Assembly: GCA_015680685.1 (NCBI GenBank)
Contig: MNCI01003715.1
Span: 347,790-411,789, forward strand
Direction: 5' to 3'
Length of the DNA: 64,000 bases
Source of the DNA: Gnetum montanum
Taxonomy: Eukaryota; Streptophyta; Gnetopsida; Gnetales; Gnetaceae
Shown here in pieces: positions 22,085 through 32,117 of the stretch (the stretch's first letter is position 1; each line of letters starts with the position of its first letter). The notes beneath the pieces are model-generated. The model had not been told where the DNA came from and ran no database searches. It was given only the letters and a program-made list of their open reading frames with translations. The position numbers and the translations under genes were made by a program.

Positions 22085-22400
22085 CTAGTTTAAGGCCATT
22101 TCGAGCCACATACGCACTAGTTTAAGGCCATTTCGGGCCTCATACGCACTAGTTTAAGGCCATTTCGGGCCATATGCATAGTTTAAGGCCATTTCAAGCC
22201 CCAGCGTAAGCAAGGGACATTTCAAGTGACACGGGTGGGTTTCTCAGTTGACCGACCATTTCTGATCGTGGCTAGTTTTATGTCATTGCGGACATGATAG
22301 TTTAACGTCATTCCGGACTCAAAATGTAGTTTAATGTCTTTTCGGACTTGTTGTAGTTTAATGTCATTTCGGACAGTTCGTAGTTTAACGTCATTTCGGA
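22085..22400. repeat. short tandem repeats at the gag-protease side of the cassette
   Basis: Four units of AGTTTAAGGCCATTTCGGGCC (22090-22200) are followed by five units of AGTTTAATGTCATTTCGGAC (22270-22400), about 27-40 bases apart. The two unit types are related to each other and to the repeats at 16670-16725 and 12720-13060. Confidence 0.8.
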
Positions 22401-22415
22401 CGAATTCATTGCTTA

Positions 22416-25400
22416 TTATTCTAGTAATTTTTTGATTTTTCTCATTTTGACATTGGGAGATGCGTTAGCGGGTATGATTCTATATTCAGCATCCCCTTCG
22501 CTGATTATGTTAAATGGTAATTCAGCCCAAGGGACGTTTGATGGAATTGTTCCCGCGTTAGTGTTTTCTTGCACTTCTGCAGGTATTGTGGTTTCTATGT
22601 CAGTTGCAGCTTCTAGGTGAGGTTGTGTATATGCAATGTCAGGCCCGGGTATTTCTATTTTGGGTGGATTTTCTTTTGTGTTTAAAGGATGATCGCCTAC
22701 CGATTGTTGTTCATTTATGTCGTGTTGTCTAGGCTCTTCGAACTTAACCTCTGAGCCTTGGTCTGTGTCTACATACGATGAGATGATGGGTGTAGTAGTG
22801 TCCCTATGTATAACAATTTCGCCACCTTCATACGGCAGGTGGATCTCTTGGTGTATAGGGGAAGAGACTGCTTTGATTTGGGCTAGCCAGGGCCTTCCCA
22901 AGATTAGGTTGAACCCTGGCATTTCATCGATTACAACAAAGTCGGCGGATGTGGGGAACTGATCCCCTGCTATGAAGTCTAAGGTCACGGTGCCTTTGAC
23001 TATCACGTGCGATCCGCTGAATGATTTCAAACATGTATTGGCGGTTGGTCTGATTAGCTCTGTAAGCCCCAATTGTTCAACGATAGGATATGGCACTACG
23101 TTTGTCGCGGCTCCATCATCTACATGGACCCTATGTATCTTGAATTGGTTTACTCTTATTGTTATAAACATAGGGGCTGTTGTTACCTCTCCCATTTTCT
23201 CATCCAACTTGATGTTGTCATTGTGGAAACTTAGTGGCTTGGAAGTTGACCCTTGAGGTGAGTACATTATCACATGAATTGAAGGTTCATTTGGAGGCAA
23301 GTCCTCGCTCACTGGGATAGATGTTAACATGCGCACTAAAGCTTCGCGATGGGTTTGTGATGTTAACACTAGGTCATATAAGCTCAATGAAGTGTTCTTT
23401 TGTTTAAGCGCTTATGTGACCTGTGTTAGAGCCGTCGCTAGATCTCTACTATTGGGCGCTTGTTTATCAGCAGTAACTTGGTCCATTCGGCCCAACAGCT
23501 TTATCTCACGCATAGTCGATTTGTCATTTTATTTCGGAATTGTTGATTCGGGCGTATCATGTTTTCTAGATGACTCACCCTCATGGCCTGTGTTTGGTTT
23601 ATCGTTAGGTTGTGTCATGGGTACTGCGTTTAGTGGGGTAGGTTTAGGAGGTCCTAAGGCTAGCTGTTGATGCTCCTTTTCCAAGCATGCGTGTGTAAGC
23701 TTATCCGCTAGGCGTTCTCATGTGTGACGCGGGGGTGCTGTTAGTTTTGGGGCCTCAGGTTGCTTTGGGACTTGTACTACCTATGGAGTCAGGCAGAGTT
23801 GCGGTTGGACAGTCGCATGCTGTTGAGTGCCAGACTGGCTAGGCACCTTGATGACATAGGGGCTTGGTTTATCTTGTGTTGGGGAAGTAGAGGATTGGTG
23901 ATCACTAGGACGTTCGGGTGTCCTAACGACGTATGGAGTTGGCCTAGCAGGAGGTTGTACCTCCGTTGTTGCGACCGCGGGTGGTACTCGGACTATGTAA
24001 GGGGCAGGCCAAATAGGAGGGGTTGGTGAGTTGTTGGTAGTAGCGGCAGGAGGTATGCACACCACGTATGGTTTTTTGTGTGTCGGGGTGTTGGGAGTTG
24101 CCACGGCGGGGGGTACTCGGACGACATAAGGCTGCTGTGGGGGGCATGAAGGTTGATGCACGGGTGTTTGTACAGTGAGCGAAATATGCACTACAAATGG
24201 TTTATTAGGCGTTTGCTGCTCATAGTTGGAATAGATAGTGTTAATGCTAAGTGTTTCAGGTTCGTTATCGAGGTAGATTGTATTAATTACGTACGGTGCC
24301 TCTTTGATGTTTAGGGGATCTTTATAGACACCCATGGCCTGGTTTTGTGGTTGGACCGGGTTGGCCTCATCAAAAGTGATCTAACCCCCGTCGATCATTC
24401 GTTGGATGTCTTGTTTCAGGGTGAAATAGTAATCTGTGCCATGTCTATTACGTTGGTGATAGTCACAGAAGTGATCCATTCTAAAGCCTTTTGGTACTGG
24501 GGGTTCATCTAGCATTGCTAGGCTTGGGTTCTGAACCAGTTGACAGAACTGATCATGCCTCTGGATCGCAGCAAGGGACAACTGTTTATGTTTCATTAAT
24601 CCAGCCTTCAGGAGTTGGTCGAATAGTTGCGATGGCTTCATAGACAGTGGCGTGTATTGGGAGGGTTCTTTCCTCTCAAAGTTTCTCGTATGCTTTGTTG
24701 TTGGGTTTTGTGATGAGGACTATTCTGGTGCGGTCGCAGGGGTGGGTTTAGTGTAATTAGAAGGGGCAACAGGCGGTTTGCTTTGTTGTCCCATGTTTGT
24801 TTGCTATGTTTCTACCAACGCTGCTATAGTTGTTTTAGCCTTTTCTTTATCTTTCTTACTGTGTTGATTCCTAAAGGCTAAATACGCAGGATCGTGGCTA
24901 TTTTGGGCCGCCTCCTCTATGTTTTTAATCTATACAAAGGCTTGATTGAGGTTACGTGCATTGAGATAATATAACTTGGATTTGAAAAATTCGTTGACGG
25001 CACCTTTTAGAATGGTGAAAAGATACGTCTGTGGGATCGGCTCGTGGAGCTCATTAAGTGTAGCACTCCACCTTTGGATGAATTTTTGTACGGGTTCTAG
25101 AGGTGCTTATTTGACCTGTATAAGGCTGTCGAGTGTTGCTTCAGGTTTCAAGTTATACTTGAACTTGGTGATGAATTGATGTAACAACTCCTCTAGAGAA
25201 AATATTGAGTTTCTTGGCAAGGCCTGATACCAATCAAGTGCTCTCCCTGCGAGGGACATAGGGAACACTCACAAAATGGCATGTGGCCAGGCCTGAAGTA
25301 GTGCGCACTCTAGTCTAAATGTTATAAGGTGAGCATTGGGGTCTGTCTCCCCGTTATACTTAGTTAGCATCGGCAAAGATACACCCTTGGGTAAGGTTAG

Positions 25401-26633
25401 GGGTGGAACCGAAGGGCTGATGGGGTCATCGTGATAAAAGTCCACTACCTTCAGTTCCCCATCAGCGGCTGTCTTGAGGTGTTTGACCTCGTTAGTTAGT
25501 TCCTGCATTAGTCTTTTAGCGTCAGCCCAATCTTGGGCGCTAGGTGAGATAGCAGCTTGGGGATGTGGCACAGTATACAGATTGGATTGTTGAATAGTAG
25601 GTTGGAAGGCTGAAATCTGTGTAGTTGGAGGCTGCACTTGCGGAATATTTATAGTGGGTGGTGTCAGGGGTAGCACATTGTAGGTGAGGGGTTGCTGTTG
25701 CTATAGTTGTCCTTGAGGAATATTAGCTTGTAAGATTGTGTGAGGTGGTATGTTATAATGAGGGGATTGATGTGATTGGGCACCAATCGCTGTCCAGTGC
25801 CCGGTCATGTTCTATGTTGGAATCCCCTGAACTTGTTGGGTTACCGTTGTGGAGGATGTTCCTTGGGTTGGGACACACGGTATGTAATGAGCAGATGTAG
25901 AGGCTGGTATTACGTGTGGCATTCCGATCACACGGGGTGGAAAGGTTACTCCTACATTGTTTTGAGGAGGTTGCATTTGTAAGAACGGGGGTACCATGGC
26001 TGCAGGAGGAATTGCGAGGGGAAGCGTGTTGCCTTGAACATCGGTTGCTGGAGGAATGGGGATGAGAGCGGTTGCATCTTGTTGAGGCACATGCGCTTGC
26101 GTGATTCTGAACGGCTGGAGGGATGTAGTTTTGCCCGTGAATGGGTGAAACGATGGGTTTGTATAAGTTTATGGGCTGAGGATGTGGTATGAGTCTTCAT
26201 GCTCGGATTGAGCTGCGAACTCATCATCCTCCTCCGGTTGAGGATTTACTACAGGCTGATCTAGAGACTGGCTATTTTACAGGAGTTGTGTGATGAGCTC
26301 AAAGTAAGGCTCTGGAAGGGGAATGATGTCATATGGGGAAGGAATGAACTCTTGTCCTCCCCTATAGAAAAGTTCGTATTGGCTCTTAACTTCTATTTCG
26401 GCTCGGTCCACGGCTAGGCCTGCTTGTATTTTCATGCATATGAAATTGTACTGGTCTTGAGTTATAATGTTAGACGACGGGTTCCTCCCTTGCAATCTAA
26501 GGGAACGAAGGGGCCCCACTGTGGGTTGTACCGTGGGCTGTTGAACGGCCATGGTGCCTACAAGGTCTGTGACCTGGGTAGTGGCAGCGGTGGAGTTTGC
26601 GGTGTTCATGATGAACTGTCGAGAATATGACAC
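22416..26633 (-). pseudogene. Tat gag-protease
   Basis: A single frame of 1,405 codons runs from 26633 to 22416. It is interrupted by about ten stops but no frameshift. It begins with a region also present in the second Tat element (QYNFICMKIQAGL, then QEFIPSPYDIIPL). A Pro/Gln-rich segment follows, then the gag core (LTKYNGETDPNAHL near 25350, then GRALDWYQALP), the Tat Cys/His-like motif FCDYHQRNRHGTDYYFTLK (about 24480-24420), and a Pro-rich tract of repeated PYVVRVPPA units (24335-23800). Last comes an aspartic protease with DDGAATNVVP (near 23115) and the Tat signature LILGRPWLA (near 22900). It ends RKIKKLLE and stop; the pol side starts with a similar LLEN, suggesting the two were once continuous. 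Confidence 0.9.
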
Positions 26634-26639
26634 AGTGAA

Positions 26640-27234
26640 GAGAAATGAAACTTGTATACATGGTGCGGCGTAAACCTACGTTGGTGGCGTACAACGTATA
26701 AACTAGGTCTCAGCGTATAGGCTTCAACGACCAGCGTATAAGGGCAGCTTATACTTATACAGCATATAATAGCAACGTAGAGAATCTACGACGTAAAGCG
26801 TACAACGTATATGCTAAGCAGCGTATACAGCGTCAGCGTACAGCATAAATAGAGTTACAGCATACAGAGTGTAGCGTATACGGATGGCAGCGTAGACGCT
26901 GGGAGGTTTGCAGACAGGGTCGGCGTATACTCGTCAGCGTAGTCGCTGGAAATTTTGCAGACAGAGTTGGCATAAGCTCAGTAGCGTAGACGCTGGGACG
27001 TATGCAGACAGGATTGGCGTAAACTCAGCGTAGACGCTGGGAGCTGTGAAGCCAGGGTCGACGTAAACGCAGCAGCGTAGACGCTGGGAATTTTGCAGAT
27101 GGTAAGTTTTAGATGCTCAATGGCATGGACACTAGGAAGTGTGCAGACAGGGTCAGCATATGCTTAACAGTGTAGACGCTCAGCAGCGTAGATGCTGGGA
27201 GTTATGAATCACAGTAAGTTTTAGGTAGTTTTTA
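26640..27234 (-). repeat. Tat leader with GCGTAGACGCTGGGA repeats
   Basis: The 0.6 kb between the primer site and gag holds five or more imperfect units of about 60-70 bases built on CAGCGTAGACGCTGGGA and TTTGCAGACAGGGTCGGCGTA, plus scattered GCGTATA words. No coding sense. Confidence 0.8.
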
Positions 27235-27252
27235 GCCCTCCTTCTAGCTCCA
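27235..27252 (-). other. primer-binding site of the Tat element
   Basis: On the minus strand TGGAGCTAGAAGGAGGGC stands five bases after the LTR end. The second Tat element has the near-identical TGGCACTAGAAGGAGGGC at 62774-62791, which confirms the assignment. The matching tRNA was not identified. Confidence 0.75.
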
Positions 27253-27257
27253 ATTTC

Positions 27258-29807
27258 TGTACCATCCGAAATCGTCGATCTCCGGCTGGAAGGAAACAGA
27301 ATCTGGGAGATCTTCGGACACGCACAGAAGACCCTGCCTCTGCTTGAGGGAAAGCTAGAATTGACGAAGGCAGAGTACCTAGAGTGGTCCGCACGTGGAT
27401 TAGGCAAGGATTTCCCCAAACATACACCAAGGTGCTATACGCTGGGTTATATGTGAACGGCGTGACAGATGTAAAACGAAGCGTAAACAACGTAACTGGT
27501 GTAAACATAGCGTAAATGTGTGAGGGCGTAAACAGTAAGCATTCAGCAATTAATAAAAACCTGTAACAGATTTTAGGAAGAAAATGTAACAATGTTATTG
27601 CGGAGTGAGAGTTACAATGCACTGGTCTAATGTAGTTGTGGCTTTCACACAAGACGAACGAATAGCCTCGGTGGATGCATGGATGACTGTGTGCTGGTTC
27701 AAACTGCAGGCACAACGTAGATGCTGTATGCTTAGCGTACAGGGTTCAGGCTACAGCGTACAGGGTTTTCTGCTCTGGTTCTTAGTGTATCTCTTTTTCT
27801 CTCTCATTCGCCCCCCCAAATTCCTGGATCTAATGAAAAATTAGGGTTTTTATACAGGTTTAGACGTTAGACTTGGGTTGGGTGACACGTGGTGCGTTGA
27901 TCGGGTGCAAAAGGATAAAATTTACAAGTGTTCAGCGTGCTGTACGCCAGCGTATACTGCCATACGTCAGCGTATATTGCTATACGCCAGCGTATACATG
28001 CTAGACATGTGACCTCGGTGTACAGACTTGATCGGGATGGAAGAAGTCGCTCATTCTCCAGATTTGATTTTAGCTGCCCTGAAGATACTGCCTGTAGAAG
28101 TTCGGCTCGGTTAACACTGGTGATGAGACGTGACATGCATGTGCCGCGATATCGTGTCTTTCCCTACGATATCACGTACGCGATATCGCGGTCCGCCATC
28201 ATATCTATAAATAAGAGGCGTCACTCCCTTCATTTGAAAATCTTGGCTAGAAGTAGCGAAGCTCTGGCAGATTGATCGCTCCAGAGTTAGATTATTTTTC
28301 CCATGTGCCCGCAGTAGGAGTCCTAGAGTGAACGGCTCTTTATTCGAGCAACTTTGTAACCTGAACCCAAGTTGTGTACGGAAATAAAGACGAACTTGAT
28401 TGGATAAACCTTGCAGTACATGGTTTTATTGCATTGTTATTTATTGCTTTCCTAGTGCACACGAGTACGACTTGATTACGAGCATCTACGGATGTGTACG
28501 GCTAGTCAAGGAATCGGCTGCTCGTCGCAACGCATGAGTACGACTTGATTATGAGCATTGGCTGCTTGGTAACCCAGTAGCGTATTCCAGGATCTGCGCT
28601 TGGTAATCCCAGTGGTAGTCCAATGTGTACGGCTGGGCAAGGAATCGGCTACTCATTGCTAGGCTAGAATGTGTGATAAGTACGACTTAGTTACAAGCAC
28701 TCACGGGTGTGTACGGCTAGCCAAGGAATCGGCTGCTTATCACACTTAGGCTAAATAGGTGCCTTAGTACGACCGCTTTGAGCACTTGCGTTACATGTGG
28801 TGATCCTAGTAACGATTAGCGTTTGGCAGCCACAGTTGCATAGTTCAGGGTGTGTCCGGTAAGTGGGAACGGATGCTGACGCTAGTTAATTTAGACTTAG
28901 GACATTAGTTAGAGTTAGTTAGTTTCTCAACTCTTTCCCTCATAGCTTAGGAGATAAACTGGAAAATACCAAAAAAATCACATACCTCAGACTTGCTTAA
29001 CCATACACCGTGACACATACAAGCAAGCTTGGGAAGACAATGAACGATTAACCGCAAGCGTTTCTTGTGGCGTTAAGGCATTTAGTCTGCGGAGTTCGAC
29101 CGGATCATGCGTGCACGTTCGTATTCGTATGGTGGAGTGTAGGGGTACCTCGCCACTCATCAACTGGTTGTAGACTTTGTACATGCTGAGGGTATACGCT
29201 GGGCATATACGTTGTGGATGCCGGGCGTATACGCTGGACGTATAGGCTGTGGATGCTGAGCATATATGCTGGGCGTACAGGATGTACATGCTCAGCATAT
29301 AGCCTTCAAGATGCATGATGTCAACGTCTGATGAATACTCTGTCTATGTGAGTGGATGCCTTGTAACAAATCTTGCTTTGAAATGCTGTCTACATGCCAT
29401 CTTCGGTGATTGCATGCCGGGTGTATACCTCAGTCATACATGTTGGGCGTACATGTGAGGCGTATATGCTGGGCGTCTACGCTGGGTGTATACACTGTAG
29501 ATGTTGGGCGTACATGCTGGGCGTACATGTGAGGCGTATACGCTGGGCGTATACATTGTAGATATTGGGCATATACGTTGTAGATGCATACTTAGTGAAG
29601 ACTAAGTACTTTGAGCTTCGAAGTTGCAATGTTTGATAACGAATGTTGTCATGGTCATCAGTGGATCCTAGGGAACTGCTCCTTGTTGAGTTCGACTCCG
29701 CTTGAAGTTGTCTATGGGGCCCTCAAGCTTTAGCCATGCTGGGAACATCATGACTTAGCTCGATTCTTGTTGGAGAAGTACTAAGCTCGAAATTTTGCGG
29801 TGTTTCA
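27258..29807 (-). repeat. 5' LTR of the Tat element, split by a solo LTR
   Basis: The span is 2,550 bases, or about 1,503 after removing the solo LTR at 28121-29162 and one target copy. It matches 10068-11680 along its length. The TATA box for element transcription is TATAAAAA at 27854-27847. The GTATAC array is shorter than in the 3' LTR. Confidence 0.9.
28121..29162 (+). mobile_element. Athila-like solo LTR inside the Tat LTR, target duplication ACTGG
   Basis: TGATGAGACG...CACTCATCA is flanked by ACTGG at 28116-28120 and 29163-29167. The uninterrupted site (GACACTGGTTGTAG) can be read in the partner LTR near 11005. U3 has palindromes of the GCGATATCGC type, with the TATA box at 28203-28210 and AATAAAGACG near 28383. 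At 1,042 bases it is about 200 longer than its relatives because of a U5 expansion at 28445-28750. Confidence 0.92.
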
Positions 29808-29812
29808 GAAGT

Positions 29813-32117
29813 GACAATGCACTATATAGCAAATGCATTCATTAGAGAAATAATGAGATATATAGTGAGGAAAATTGAAGTGACCAACCTTGTGCAAGTT
29901 TCCTATGTTCATGACCATCTTGACAACACTCAAAGACTACATTCACCTAAAACAAACAATTTTGGAGGAGATGATGTAAGTCCTAAAATAGGGGAGGCCT
30001 CAAGGTGTGAGACCTCCCTGAAACTAAGAAATGATAAATTAAGGGACTCTGGAAAACACCATAGAAGCCATGGTAATTCTTCCAAATCCTCATCTTCCTT
30101 TCTTCCTTCAACGTCTAGTTCCGATGAAGATGAATGTAGGTATAGGGATAAAGTTCCACTAAAGGGTTGAAATAAAAGTAAAAACCAAACCCACAAACAC
30201 ACTCAAGGTCATCCACATGAACACAAGTCTAATCATCACCATCAACCAAATAGAAATTTTCATCATAACTTATCTGATGACGATGAACCCTTCTTGGCCA
30301 CCAAGAGCATGATGAAGATAATAGAGGTAGTTAAGATATCTCGCAAGCATCACAAAGAGAGTTACCTACCTAGACTTGATATGAATGATATCTCTAAATT
30401 TGCAAGAGGCTATGATTCAAATCCACAACATCATTTACAAGCCTTCCAAGATGCATGTGTCTACTATAACATTGAAAACAGATGGAAAAAGCTTAAGCCC
30501 TTTCCTAGGACACTAATTGATACAACCAAAGTGTGGTATAGATCATTAAAAATGAATTCAATCTGATGATGGTCCACAATGCTAGAAATTTTCAATGAGA
30601 AATACCAAACCTATGTGAGAGTTTCCAACTAGAGGAGATAGATCCAAGCGTGGAAGTAAGAACAACATGAACCCTTGGACATGGCCTTAGATAGATATTA
30701 TGCCTTACTAAATAGATGCCGAGGCCATGGTTTATTTGAGGAAAGGAAACTTTTCCACATCATAGATGGGATTTGTAATGAAACAAGGGAGATCCTTAGG
30801 ATGTATGCCCTAGGGTAATTATATGAGCTCCAAGCCCATCAGATTTGAGAGTTAATCGAGCATGTGGAAAAAGAAGAAGGAGAGATATGCAAATGGAAGA
30901 ATGTCAAGAAATATTAATGGGACCTAACTCTTCAACAAAAGGAGGTCCAGATCTATGGTAAGGCGAATGAAACCACTCTCAATAGGGTGATTCTGCAATA
31001 AACCTTGCCAATATAGAAGTCTATTAATGAACTTGAAGCAAAGTTTAATAGGATGTCCAAATGAATATATGAAAACATTACAACTCTCATTGAGATGGTT
31101 GAGGAGAGGATCATGAAAAATAAGCCATGTGATCACAATAAACAAAGGATACAAAACAAAGAAATAGCTAGGAACACTTTTCGAAAAACGAGAAAAGTGG
31201 CTGATGAGAGTGAGGCTATAAACTCAACCAGAGATGAAGATAATGGATGTGACATCTATGTATATGACCATCCAAAGGGCCATTGCCCAATCTTGTTGCA
31301 TCTACAGAAGTATTGGGCATGTGCCTTAAATCCAAAATTTGTACAAAAGCACATGCTTGGGAGATTTCCTCTCCCACAAGGTAATTATAGACAGTCCCAC
31401 AACTGATCATACCATCCTAAGGGGACTTATTATTAGCCTCAACATGGTCATCAACCATAGTGGCAACAACCACAATCATAGGGGAGGCCACCACCAAATC
31501 AACCCTATTTGCCAAAACCACATAGATATTATGTTCAACAACCTATTTCTCCAACTAGTTCTACATCCTCTACTTCAAATTGCCACTGCCACTCTCTCGA
31601 GTACCATCAACCCATGACATCCCCTAAAGGATCACCACCTCGTGCCTCTTACCACCCATCCTACCCTCAATATTCTCATACTCCACCTCATTACATGCCA
31701 CCACCATAGACACAAGAAGGTTCAACATCACAATATCAACAATCAAATGCCACTTGTGTTGCAAATACGCATAAACATGCTGATACTAGTGGGTCTCAAC
31801 TGCAATGTAGAAAACTTCCCTTTTAGAGAAAAGGTCATAAATTGAAGAAAACCCCACATGGATCCACCACATCATGCAAGCCAGCACAATGCCAATCCAG
31901 TTCACCACCTTCCTTTTCACAACCAACATCCTCTAATCATACACAAGGGCCACCATCCATCATTACTCCAATCCTAAACCTAAGCAATGAATCTAATAGT
32001 GTGGGGAGACAAACAAATCCATGCATACCATATCATGACCAAGGGTGCAATCGTGGGCCAGACATCCATAATGTTAACAAACTTCATACCCTGATCCACC
32101 ATACATGTAACAATTAA
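29813..32117 (+). pseudogene. Athila-like gag, remainder after the Tat insertion
   Basis: This continues from 10047-10067. It shows the same blocks as the gag at 51102: a Ser/His/Lys-rich region, MNDISKFARGYDSNPQHH (near 30380), HLQAFQDACVYYNIENRWKK, EPLDMALDRYYALLNRCRGH (near 30670), a Cys/His motif CDIYVYDHPKGHCPI (near 31249), then a Pro/Gln/His-rich tail. It has multiple stops and frameshifts, so it is a relic of the particle protein. Confidence 0.75.

Larger units (their letters stand above)
10068..29807 (-). mobile_element. Tat-lineage Ty3/gypsy element, 19.7 kb, carrying an antisense gene; target duplication GAAGT
   Basis: LTRs at 10068-11680 and 27258-29807 share termini TGTACC...TTTCA, and GAAGT flanks the whole at 10063-10067 and 29808-29812. 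The primer site (27252-27235) and polypurine tract (just right of 11680) show it reads on the minus strand. The order in that direction is 5' LTR, repeat-rich leader, gag-protease (26633-22416), a 5.8-kb block holding an oppositely oriented spliced gene, pol (16626-13078) with reverse transcriptase, two RNase H domains and integrase, a noncoding stretch, 3' LTR. A second, archaeal-type RNase H is the hallmark of Tat (Ogre, Retand, Grande group). gag-protease and pol are each a single frame broken only by stops. Confidence 0.92.
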
